A stretch of DNA of 13,213 bases from Chloroflexota bacterium (GTDB lineage Bacteria; Chloroflexota; Dormibacteria; CF-121): positions 1 to 13,213 of the forward strand of contig VBFF01000047.1 in the NCBI GenBank assembly GCA_005889285.1, given 5' to 3'. A program made the position numbers and the translations under genes. Numbering within the stretch: the first letter of the stretch is position 1; each line of letters begins with the position of its first letter. Below are positions 6,901 to 12,748 of the stretch, in pieces. Below the pieces are notes generated by a model. The model did not search any database, was not told the DNA's origin, and saw only the letters and a list, made by a program, of their open reading frames with translations.

Positions 6901-7062
6901 ACCCGGATCGCTGGTGACGATGAAGACGCTGGGGAACTCGATGGAGGGGAGGAGTTCCTGGTTGAGCCGGAAAATGCTGAAGACCCCAGCTCCCATGAAG
7001 AGGAGGGCAAACAGGATGACGACCGGCCGGTTACCCAGGCACCAGGCGACGATACGTCTCAA
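3979..7062 (-). CDS. RND (HAE1/SwrC-like) efflux transporter, lone subunit
   Basis: 1027 residues, the normal length for an RND pump of the AcrB/HAE1 superfamily. There is an N-terminal helix (11-30), a first extracytoplasmic region (about 31-330), helices to about 495 including the motif GRIIDDAIVVLENSYRH (399-415), a second extracytoplasmic region (about 550-840) and the final helices. The proton-relay pair D403-D404 is kept. The place of the AcrB K940 reads V-S-N-A-I (S912-N913), a substitution I recall as common in Gram-positive-like members. NQELLPSIEFP near the N-terminus also resembles the YerP/SwrC type. No membrane fusion or outer-membrane gene is adjacent, suggesting it works alone or with a distant partner. 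Substrate unknown; drug, lipid or surfactant export is typical. TTG 7062 has AGGAGG (7073-7068) five nt upstream. It converges on the response regulator with overlapping stops. Confidence 0.93.
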   Translation of the reverse strand: MRRIVAWCLGNRPVVILFALLFMGAGVFSIFRLNQELLPSIEFPSVFIVTSDPGANPAVIDRDISIPLSNALNGLPHAQHVFATSSQSFSQVVVQFNVDSNTKDDLDAVNQRLSQVQLPAGAGKPLVQTFSFSAAPSIIYSLGAADGNLSRATLEAQTVIAPALQGAQGAAQVKVVGGEQNAVTITLDPLRLGARGLAPFQVTQALQAVQVDLPAGQSLNGNRVVPVEVLSTVHTAADLRAVPVGAGQPSSSAPPSIVTLGDVATVQEAPAPVNGIARTDALPSLSIQVIRDPNGNAISLSNDIHSRVAALHLDPSDRLSLIEDSATGIRASLNDLLLEGLLGALFAIFAIFLFLRSIRATLVTAVSLPTSVLVALLGTAIGGFSLNILTLAGLTIAVGRIIDDAIVVLENSYRHLQKGEPPRLAALNGASEVSKAVISSTLTTVAVFLPIALVGGIISKFFVPFSITVTISLIASLLVALTLIPVLVSFLLERRSAPAAGRRDWSHRVYQPILGWALSSRLTKAAVVLAAVLLFALAVGAVASPLVAKNFFDFGNTEQLVGAVTLPAGTTTEETSQQLKSFETAAAADPGVKLVQVTIASSDFGGYSAGFETNQARLLLLVKDKHQAGAVVGRLQQKLNALYGVGNGQIQTASFGPGSNRFEARASGQDAEALRQASDLIVAKLQQDSELSDVQSDLAAAKPQLSVDVDPKKASAHGLSPRLVAQLVAQALSPMSLGNLGGSGPPVSLRLDPAFVTVDRLSDLPVGAGAALKDVATITNQTAPNSINRRDGTRLVAVSAVIDGTDTSGISQRATALVQSVPLPAGVKLDTGGTSEEINQSFQSMFEAIGIAVAIVFIILVIFFRSVVTPFVILVSMPLALIGGIAALLVTRSALGLPALLGVLMVFGIVVSNAILLIDFAERARETQSTHDALTLAGATRLRPILMTAVATVVALLPVAVGLSTSGGGGLISQSLAVVVVGGLITSTVFTLVVVPVVYSLIARRGRVGAIAAIHDLDVEPPSGRIA

Positions 7063-7067
7063 CCGCT

Positions 7068-7073
7068 CCTCCT
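7068..7073 (-). promoter_or_regulatory. Shine-Dalgarno AGGAGG fixing the TTG start of the RND gene
   Basis: AGGAGG on the minus strand lies 5 nt before TTG 7062-7060, supporting a TTG start. The same bases are the two AGG codons of a 6-codon ORF (ATG 7079 to TGA 7061-7059) whose stop overlaps the TTG as TTGA. The ATG is in a different frame from the pump. Confidence 0.6.
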
Positions 7074-7140
7074 CTTCATTACGATCGGGTCACCAAGTGT
7101 AGATCAGTCAGGGTCGCCTTTCCTTGTGTCTAGCGGACTC

Positions 7141-7169
7141 TTGTCGGAGTCTTACTGAACCTTTACACT
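7141..7169 (+). promoter_or_regulatory. Sigma-70-type promoter of the Asp-box protein gene
   Basis: TTGTCG (7141-7146) and TACACT (7164-7169) are separated by exactly 17 nt, a good match to a housekeeping promoter. Transcription would start near 7176, leaving a leader of about 37 nt with GGGAG (7203-7207) five nt before the GTG. The -35 hexamer is exactly the loop of an inverted repeat GACTC (7136-7140) / GAGTC (7147-7151), a possible repressor site. On the minus strand another TACACT (7101-7096) could be the -10 of the RND gene, but it has no convincing -35. Confidence 0.55.
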
Positions 7170-7212
7170 GTCCGGCAGCGGGTCCGGGGAGCTTCTCAGG
7201 GAGGGAGCAACA

Positions 7213-8862
7213 GTGCCACATCCAAAACTTCGCCGTCTATCGCTCGCTCTGCTGCCGTTCGCCGGGGTGCTTGCGATGATGCCGCCCCTTGCCGGCGACG
7301 CCGGAAACCGCCAGGGACCATCGGTCTCGGCAAATTCGCTCGTCGATCTCGACCACAATCGGGCGTTTCCGCAGAATAAGCAGAACGAGCCGGCGATTAC
7401 GCGCGACCCACTCACCGGCGTGCTGGTGGCGGGCGCCAACGACGAACTGGACAACCCCCTCTGTCACGACACGACCGCGGCGCTGGCCAGCCCTTGCCCG
7501 TTCGCAACCGGCGAACAGATCTCGGCGTTCTACGTGTCCAGCGATAGCGGGGCCAAGTGGAGTGGAGGCTACCTCCCCGGGTACGACAACGCTGGCATCC
7601 GCCGCGCCTCAGGCGGCGATCCCAGCCTGGACGCAGGTCCGAGCCGCTGTCCCGATCAGCGAACGTTTGCCTACAGCTGCGGCGTCACGATTTACTACGC
7701 GAACCTCGCCGATCCGATCAACCCGGATCAGCATTTCAGCGAGGCGATGGCGGTCTCCCGGACGCACGACGATGGCACCACCTGGCTGGCACCGTCCCTC
7801 GTCAACGCGCTGGACAAGACCTCAGACTTCGACGATCATGAGTGGCTCGCCGTCGACAAAACCGCCGGCAGCCCGCACTTCGGCCGGGTCTATGTCTTTG
7901 TGGCGATTTTCTGCGGGGAGTGCGCTGGCAACGGCAACGTCAAGCTCACTGTGGTGCACTCGGACGACGAGGGCGTGAGCTGGTCGCCGCCGGTTCAGGT
8001 GAGCGCCGCCAACAGCAATGCCGCACAGGGCTTCCGTGAGACCGGGCAGATGACGGTCGCCGCAGATGGAACCGTGGAAGTGTTCTGGACGGAAAACGCA
8101 GACTCGCCCAAACTTCCCTCGTTGCAGGTAGTTGCGACCTCAAAGGACGGCGGCACCACCTTCACGGCGCCGATCACGATCGCACAGGTTACCGATTACC
8201 CGCTGAGGGGCACGCCCTTCGACGTGGTCGACCTCTTCAATCGCGTGCCGGGCATGAGCGCCCGGGTGGACTGCTATCCGCACCCGGCTGCCGATCCTTC
8301 GAGCAGCCGCGTCTACGTCGTCTGGTGCGACTTCGGCGGCGGGCACGGCGTGGTGAAGGCGGCAGTGTCGCGTGACGGCCTCAATTGGACGGCGCTTGGC
8401 ACAATTGCCGGCGTCGCGAACCGCAATGCCTTCTTCCCCCAGGTCAGCGTCGATCCGAATGGGGTGGTCAACCTGACCTTTGATGCATTGACGACGCCGC
8501 CGGCCGCCAACCCATGGCAGACCGGCGTCCAGGTCTACGACAACTACTTCGCGCAGTCGACCGATGGCGCGACCTTCGGACCCACGGTACCGGTAAGTTC
8601 CGCCTCGTCGAACCCCGACGGTTCGAGCTACAACAACTTGATGGAACAGTTCCTCGGCGACTACATTGGCATCGTCTCCGGTCCGCACGCCGCTTACCTG
8701 GTCTGGACGGACTCGCGGAATGCGGCGCCCTGCGCCGCGGTCGACGCCTACCGGAACGCGATCTACGCAGGCTCGAAGACGGCCGTGGCGCCGAATCCCG
8801 ACAAGGTCTGTGCCCGAGATTTCGGCAACACCGACACCTACGCCGCGACCGTTAGCTACTGA
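7213..8862 (+). CDS. Secreted Asp-box (BNR repeat, sialidase-fold) protein
   Basis: 549 residues. The N-terminus (MPHPKLRRLSLALLPFAGVLAMMPPLAG) is a signal peptide with a basic start and hydrophobic core, probably cut near residue 27-30. The rest shows six Asp-box-like motifs: SSDSGAKW (109), THDDGTTW (184), SDDEGVSW (250), SKDGGTTF (310), SRDGLNW (386) and STDGATF (449). This spacing fits a six-bladed beta-propeller of the sialidase superfamily. Ten cysteines suggest disulfides and extracellular location. The sialidase F/Y-R-I-P motif and an arginine triad are not obvious, so I do not call it an active sialidase; a binding or other glycosidase role is equally possible. GTG 7213 is supported by GGGAG 5 nt upstream and a promoter at 7141-7169. 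The gene stands alone and overlaps the convergent glycosylase-like gene by 11 bp. Confidence 0.85.
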   Translation: MPHPKLRRLSLALLPFAGVLAMMPPLAGDAGNRQGPSVSANSLVDLDHNRAFPQNKQNEPAITRDPLTGVLVAGANDELDNPLCHDTTAALASPCPFATGEQISAFYVSSDSGAKWSGGYLPGYDNAGIRRASGGDPSLDAGPSRCPDQRTFAYSCGVTIYYANLADPINPDQHFSEAMAVSRTHDDGTTWLAPSLVNALDKTSDFDDHEWLAVDKTAGSPHFGRVYVFVAIFCGECAGNGNVKLTVVHSDDEGVSWSPPVQVSAANSNAAQGFRETGQMTVAADGTVEVFWTENADSPKLPSLQVVATSKDGGTTFTAPITIAQVTDYPLRGTPFDVVDLFNRVPGMSARVDCYPHPAADPSSSRVYVVWCDFGGGHGVVKAAVSRDGLNWTALGTIAGVANRNAFFPQVSVDPNGVVNLTFDALTTPPAANPWQTGVQVYDNYFAQSTDGATFGPTVPVSSASSNPDGSSYNNLMEQFLGDYIGIVSGPHAAYLVWTDSRNAAPCAAVDAYRNAIYAGSKTAVAPNPDKVCARDFGNTDTYAATVSY

Positions 8863-9982
8863 TCTCCGACTCGACCGAGATGCCGAGGAAGCGGCCGACG
8901 TCGGCGACCTCGTTGTCGACGCCGGCACGCATCGCTGTTGTGAGCGCCTCGAATGGCTCGACGGTGAGTCGACCGCGAAGACCGGTCCGGCGCAGGCTCC
9001 AGGCCGCAACCGCCCGGCCGTTGACGACGACTGCGGGATGAAGCCATCCGCCACCGCGCTGCAGGCGGCGCTGCAACGCTGGCGACAGGGCCAGGTCGCG
9101 TCGCCGATAGCCCAGTAAGTAGGTATCGAACGCCGGCAACAGCCGGACGTCGGTCCTGACTGATGCCGCCCTCAACGCGAGACGTTCTTTCGGCAAAAAG
9201 CCCGGCTTTCCCTGGACGCTGACTTCGGCGAAACTGGCGCGGGCTCCGGCAATGCCGGATCGGACCTCGCTGCTCGATAGGCCCGACCAGGCGCTCAAGT
9301 CATCGACCGTCGCGGGGCCAAAGGCCGCGAAGTAGCGGCGGGCGAGCTCGGCCAGCGCCGTTTCACGCGCCGGCGGCCGTGCCTTCGCGACCCAATCATC
9401 CAGGAGCACGTAGGTGGACGCGCCGTCCCGATCGGGGCCGAGACAGAGGACACCCATCAGTCCGGCGAGCGCGATCAGGTGAATCGGTCCCTGCGTTTTC
9501 GGGTCGAGCTCGATCCGCCGCTTTCGTAGCCGATCGACCAGCTCGTATCGCGTCAGCGGGCCGGTCTCCGCGAGGATGGTTCGGATGGCGGCGACTCCCC
9601 TGACCTTCAGGTCGTCGTCCAGGCCGAGCTGGGCGTGCCGGCGGGCGGCGGCCCGGGCAAACACCGGGCCCAGCAGGTGCAGCAGCCAGCGAACGTCCTC
9701 TGCCGCGACGACATGCAGCGTGCCCCGCATCAGCCAGGTGCGGACGATGGAACGGTCGTGGTCGAGCGCGCGCTTGACCGTGCCGGCATCGAGGCCCGCG
9801 CTTCGGGCGCGCATCCCGAGTGTCGCCGCGCTCCAGGCCTGCGCCTGCAGTCCGCACACATCGTGCAGGATCGCATGCGGCGTCGCGGCCGCCGATTCGT
9901 TCGTGAGCCGCTGAGCGCGGGCACGCTGCCACAAAACGCGACCGTCGGCGAGGTCGTTAGCCGCCGGCGGGTCCCGCCTCAA
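8852..9982 (-). CDS. AlkZ-like DNA glycosylase / winged-helix (HTH_42) protein
   Basis: 376 residues of the PF06224 family (winged-helix tandem, AlkZ/YcaQ-like). Visible marks are VLWQRARAQRL near the N-terminus, GLQAQAW (44-50) with Q46-A47-Q48 matching the Q-x-Q catalytic motif of YcaQ/AlkZ glycosylases, and RTWLMRGTLHVVAAEDVRWLL (81-101), the family's best conserved stretch. Known members excise bulky or crosslinked alkylated bases and some protect producers of genotoxins; whether this one is active is inferred from the motif only. The start is uncertain: TTG 9982 gives the longest form and overlaps the end of fumC by 26 bp, while TTG 9934 (residue 17) would leave a 22-nt gap; neither has a clear Shine-Dalgarno. 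Its stop (TAA 8854-8852) overlaps the end of the convergent Asp-box gene. Probably co-transcribed with fumC. Confidence 0.85.
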   Translation of the reverse strand: MRRDPPAANDLADGRVLWQRARAQRLTNESAAATPHAILHDVCGLQAQAWSAATLGMRARSAGLDAGTVKRALDHDRSIVRTWLMRGTLHVVAAEDVRWLLHLLGPVFARAAARRHAQLGLDDDLKVRGVAAIRTILAETGPLTRYELVDRLRKRRIELDPKTQGPIHLIALAGLMGVLCLGPDRDGASTYVLLDDWVAKARPPARETALAELARRYFAAFGPATVDDLSAWSGLSSSEVRSGIAGARASFAEVSVQGKPGFLPKERLALRAASVRTDVRLLPAFDTYLLGYRRRDLALSPALQRRLQRGGGWLHPAVVVNGRAVAAWSLRRTGLRGRLTVEPFEALTTAMRAGVDNEVADVGRFLGISVESEISS

Positions 9983-11387
9983 CGCCGGGTTGCGTCATGC
10001 GCGAGGGATCGAGCAAGCGATCCAGTTCCTCAGGCGCGAGCCTCGTCTGTTCGCGGGCCACCTCGCGGATCGTCTTGCCCGTGACCAGCGCCTCCTTCGC
10101 AATCTTGGCGGCCGCGTCGTAGCCGATCGCCGGGGCGAGCGCGGTAGCCAGCATCAGCCCTTGCTCGACCATCTGCGGCCCCCGCTCTGTGGCTTTGATG
10201 CCGGCGATGGATTGCCGGGCAAAGTTCTGGGCGGACGCGGAGAGCAAGGCAATCGATTCGAGTAACGCGTAGGCGGCCACCGGCATCATCAGGTTGAGCT
10301 CGAAGATGCTGCCCGACTGCGCGGCGATCGCGATCGTCTGGTCGTTGCCCAGGACTTTCGCTACCACCATGGTCATCGACTCGATGATCACCGGATTGAG
10401 TTTTCCGGGCATGATCGAGCTCCCCGGCTGCACTTCCGGCAGCGTGATCTCCCCCAGTCCGGCACGAGGCCCTGAGGCGAACCAGCGCAAATCGTTGCCG
10501 ATCTTCCAGAGGCTGACGGCGACGGTGCGAAGCGCGCCGGCGGTCGACAACACTGTGTCGAGGGTGGCCTGCGCCTGGAAATGGTTGCCGGTCTCACGCA
10601 ACTCGACCCCGGTGCGACGAGCCAGGTGGGCGCAGACGCGCTGCGCGAACTCGGGGTGGGCGTTGATACCCGTGCCCACCGCGGTGCCGCCGAGGGGCAG
10701 TTCGGCCAGCTCCTCCGCCACGAGGCGAATGCGGTTGGCCGATCGCTCGACCTGGCCGGCGTAGCCGAGGAACTCCTGGCCGAGACGGATGGGCGTCGCG
10801 TCCTGCAGGTGCGTCCTTCCCGTCTTGATTACCGGCATGAACTCTTTGGCCTTCCGGTCGAGTGCGTCCTTGAGATAGGCGAGCGCCGGCAACAGCTCTT
10901 CGTGGATCGCGACCAGGGCCGCGAGCTGCATCGCGGAGGGGATCACGTCGTTACTCGACTGGCACTTATTGACGTGGTCGTTTGGGTGGACCGGTTGCCG
11001 TGATCCCAGCGGTTGGCCGAGGATCTCGTTCGCCCGGTTGGCGATCACCTCATTGGCATTGGTGTTCGTCGACGTTCCCGACCCGGTCTGGAAGACCTCG
11101 ACGACGAAGTCCTTGTCGAACTTCCCTTCCTCGACTTCCTCGGCCGCCTGCTGAATCGGGTTGGAGAGACGGATCTCGAGCAGCCCCAGCTCGGCGTTGA
11201 CGAGAGCGGCCGCGCCCTTGATCTGCGCCAGGGCGCGGATGAAACGACGCGGTAGCCGCAAGTTACTGATCGGAAAGTTCTGCCGGGCGCGCTCCGTGCT
11301 CGCCCCGAAGTAGGCGCCCGAGGGGACCTTGACCTCGCCCATGGAGTCTCGTTCGATGCGCGTTCCCTCCTCGGCCACCGACGTCAT
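9957..11387 (-). CDS. fumC: Class II fumarate hydratase
   Basis: 476 residues, normal for FumC. It interconverts fumarate and L-malate in the TCA cycle as a cytoplasmic homotetramer. Family elements in order: TGSGTSTNTNANEVIANRA (101-119), HPNDHVNKCQSSND (134-147, the QSSND form favours fumarase over aspartase, which usually has QSTND), GRTHLQDATPI with catalytic-region H193 (190-200), and the signature GSSIMPGKLNP (322-332) with the mobile-loop serines. ATG 11387 is used because conserved sequence (RDSMGEVKVPSGAYFG) begins at residue 13; the frame stays open upstream, but that part is antisense to the MOSC and amidohydrolase genes. No clear Shine-Dalgarno precedes it. It is the first gene of a likely operon with the AlkZ-like gene and diverges from the MOSC gene with 33 bp between starts. 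Confidence 0.95.
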   Translation of the reverse strand: MTSVAEEGTRIERDSMGEVKVPSGAYFGASTERARQNFPISNLRLPRRFIRALAQIKGAAALVNAELGLLEIRLSNPIQQAAEEVEEGKFDKDFVVEVFQTGSGTSTNTNANEVIANRANEILGQPLGSRQPVHPNDHVNKCQSSNDVIPSAMQLAALVAIHEELLPALAYLKDALDRKAKEFMPVIKTGRTHLQDATPIRLGQEFLGYAGQVERSANRIRLVAEELAELPLGGTAVGTGINAHPEFAQRVCAHLARRTGVELRETGNHFQAQATLDTVLSTAGALRTVAVSLWKIGNDLRWFASGPRAGLGEITLPEVQPGSSIMPGKLNPVIIESMTMVVAKVLGNDQTIAIAAQSGSIFELNLMMPVAAYALLESIALLSASAQNFARQSIAGIKATERGPQMVEQGLMLATALAPAIGYDAAAKIAKEALVTGKTIREVAREQTRLAPEELDRLLDPSRMTQPGVEAGPAGG

Positions 11388-11407
11388 GGTAGCAACCGTT
11401 TGGCGTG

Positions 11408-11413
11408 TAATCT
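11408..11413 (+). promoter_or_regulatory. -10 box TAATCT, leaderless promoter of the MOSC gene
   Basis: TAATCT ends 7 nt before the GTG at 11421, so transcription would start at or beside the start codon; no Shine-Dalgarno precedes that GTG. With only 33 bp between the fumC and MOSC starts, any -35 contact would lie in or near the fumC start region. The arrangement is like that at 2297-2308. Confidence 0.5.
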
Positions 11414-11420
11414 GTAGGCC

Positions 11421-11864
11421 GTGTCCGCCCGCATCGTCTCCATCCAGCTCTGCCCTGGCCATCGGGAAGCGATGACGCTGGTGCGCAGCGCGACCGTGAT
11501 CGAAGGCCTGGGGATCGAAGGAGATAAGCATGCCTCGGCCGCGTCCAAGCGGCAGGTGCTGCTGGCCGACAAGGAGGCGCTCGACGCGGTTGGCGTCCTG
11601 GCCGGCACGATCAAGGAGAACGTCACGGTCGAAGGCGTGGATGTGATGCGGCTCCCGTCGGGGAGCCTGGTGAGGCTCGGCCGCAGCGTCGTGCTGGAGA
11701 TCACCGCGGTCTGCGAGCCCTGTTTTCGAATGGATGAGATCCGCGACGGATTGAAGCAGGAACTCGAAGGCAAGCGGGGCATGGTCTCGCGCGTGGTCCG
11801 GGGCGGCATCATCAACGTCGGCGACCCCATCACGGTCGAACGATCGGAGCCGCTCGCGTCCTGA
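11421..11864 (+). CDS. Single-domain MOSC protein
   Basis: 147 residues, essentially only a MOSC domain, the sulfur-carrier fold found at the C-terminus of molybdenum cofactor sulfurases and in YiiM/YuaD-like proteins. Visible elements are GLGIEGDKHASAASKRQVLL (29-48, the conserved G-x-x-G-D-x-H segment), GTIKENVTVEGVDVMRLPSGS (62-82), ITAVCEPCFRMDEI (94-107) with C98 and C101 near the expected conserved cysteine, and RGGIINVGDPI (127-137). Small MOSC proteins are thought to handle sulfur or Mo-pterin-linked chemistry; the substrate of this one cannot be told. GTG 11421 follows a -10 box at 11408-11413 and is probably leaderless. The amidohydrolase gene begins 1 nt after its stop, so they are one operon. 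Confidence 0.88.
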   Translation: MSARIVSIQLCPGHREAMTLVRSATVIEGLGIEGDKHASAASKRQVLLADKEALDAVGVLAGTIKENVTVEGVDVMRLPSGSLVRLGRSVVLEITAVCEPCFRMDEIRDGLKQELEGKRGMVSRVVRGGIINVGDPITVERSEPLAS

Positions 11865-11865
11865 T

Positions 11866-12717
11866 GTGATCCGGGCCGTCGACCTGCACGTCCATCTGCC
11901 CCTGAAGGAATGGCTGGACGGCAGCATGGGTCCCTACCGCGAGGGGGCGGCCCGCTACTTCCGCAGCGAGGTGCACGAGCGCAGCGTCGACGAGCTCGCT
12001 GTCGATTTTGCGCAGGAGCAGCTTTTCGGGATCCTGCTCGCCTGGGATGCGCAGACGGCCACCGCCCGGCCGCCGCTGTCCAATGACTTCGTCAGCGCCA
12101 TCGTCAAACGCCATCCCAAGCGTTTCGCCTTCTTCGCCTCGGTCGATCCCTGGAAGCCGAACGCCGTCGCGGAGCTGGAGCGGGCCGTCAAGGAGCTGGG
12201 GGCGAAGGGCGCGAAGTTCCATCCGTCGATGCAGGATTTTTATCCGAGCGATGAGCGCCACTTCAAGCTCTGGGAGAAGGCCTCGGAACTGAAGATTCCA
12301 TGCCTCTTTCACACCGGCACCAGTGGCATCGGCGCGGGCCAGCCCGGTGGCCAGGGTATCAAGCTCGACCCCGCGCGGCCGATCCACCTGGACATCGTCG
12401 CCGCTCGCTTCCCGGAACTGCCGATCATCGCCGCCCACTTCGGGTGGCCCTGGCACCTCGAACTGATCGCGATGGCGTTGCACAAGACCAACATCTACAT
12501 CGAGCTCTCCGGCTGGTCGCCGCGCTACTACCCGCAGGAGCTGGTGCGCGAGATGGGAGGCCGGCTGCAGGATCGCACCCTCTTCGGCAGCGATTACCCC
12601 TTCATCAAGCCTGCTCGGGTTCTGGAAGAGCTCGATGCGCTGGCGCTCAAGCCGGAGGCCAAGGTGAAGATCCTGCGCGAGAACGCCTCCCGATTACTCA
12701 AGCTGGAACTTCGCTAG
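11866..12717 (+). CDS. Amidohydrolase-2 family metal-dependent hydrolase/decarboxylase
   Basis: 283 residues, a TIM-barrel of the amidohydrolase-2 type (PF04909, the group that includes ACMSD and gamma-resorcylate decarboxylase). Metal and catalytic positions are kept: D6-L-H8-V-H10 near the N-terminus, K117-F-H119, F-H149-T-G, A-A-H191-F-G and F-G-S-D243-Y-P. The reaction may be hydrolysis or non-oxidative decarboxylation; the substrate is unknown. The start is GTG 11866, one nt after the MOSC stop (TGA-T-GTG), with the conserved DLHVH beginning at residue 6, so nothing upstream is needed; translation is presumably coupled because the nearest GGAG is too far upstream. A strong hairpin follows directly after the stop at 12715-12717. 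Confidence 0.9.
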   Translation: MIRAVDLHVHLPLKEWLDGSMGPYREGAARYFRSEVHERSVDELAVDFAQEQLFGILLAWDAQTATARPPLSNDFVSAIVKRHPKRFAFFASVDPWKPNAVAELERAVKELGAKGAKFHPSMQDFYPSDERHFKLWEKASELKIPCLFHTGTSGIGAGQPGGQGIKLDPARPIHLDIVAARFPELPIIAAHFGWPWHLELIAMALHKTNIYIELSGWSPRYYPQELVREMGGRLQDRTLFGSDYPFIKPARVLEELDALALKPEAKVKILRENASRLLKLELR

Positions 12718-12748
12718 AACCGCGTTGTACCGGTCGGTGCAAGCGGTT
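12718..12748 (+). terminator. Hairpin after the amidohydrolase gene; weak terminator or start-masking structure
   Basis: Directly after the stop, AACCGC (12718-12723) pairs with GCGGTT (12743-12748), and after one bulged G the inner TTGTACC (12725-12731) pairs with GGTGCAA (12736-12742, one T-G wobble), closing a 4-nt loop. That is 13 base pairs in 31 nt. Only TTT followed by C-rich sequence comes after it, so it is a poor intrinsic terminator. Both available start codons of the next gene (TTG 12725, GTG 12737) lie inside the stem. Confidence 0.4.

Noticed and set aside
8140..9054. Long minus-strand open frame (304 codons) across the Asp-box gene
   Set aside because: Composition is that of a shadow of a high-GC gene (Arg/Ala/Val-rich, no motif); the plus-strand frame has a signal peptide and Asp boxes.
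11388..11927. Upstream extension of the fumC frame by about 180 codons
   Set aside because: It is antisense to the MOSC and amidohydrolase genes, has no family similarity, and a normal-length FumC begins at 11387.
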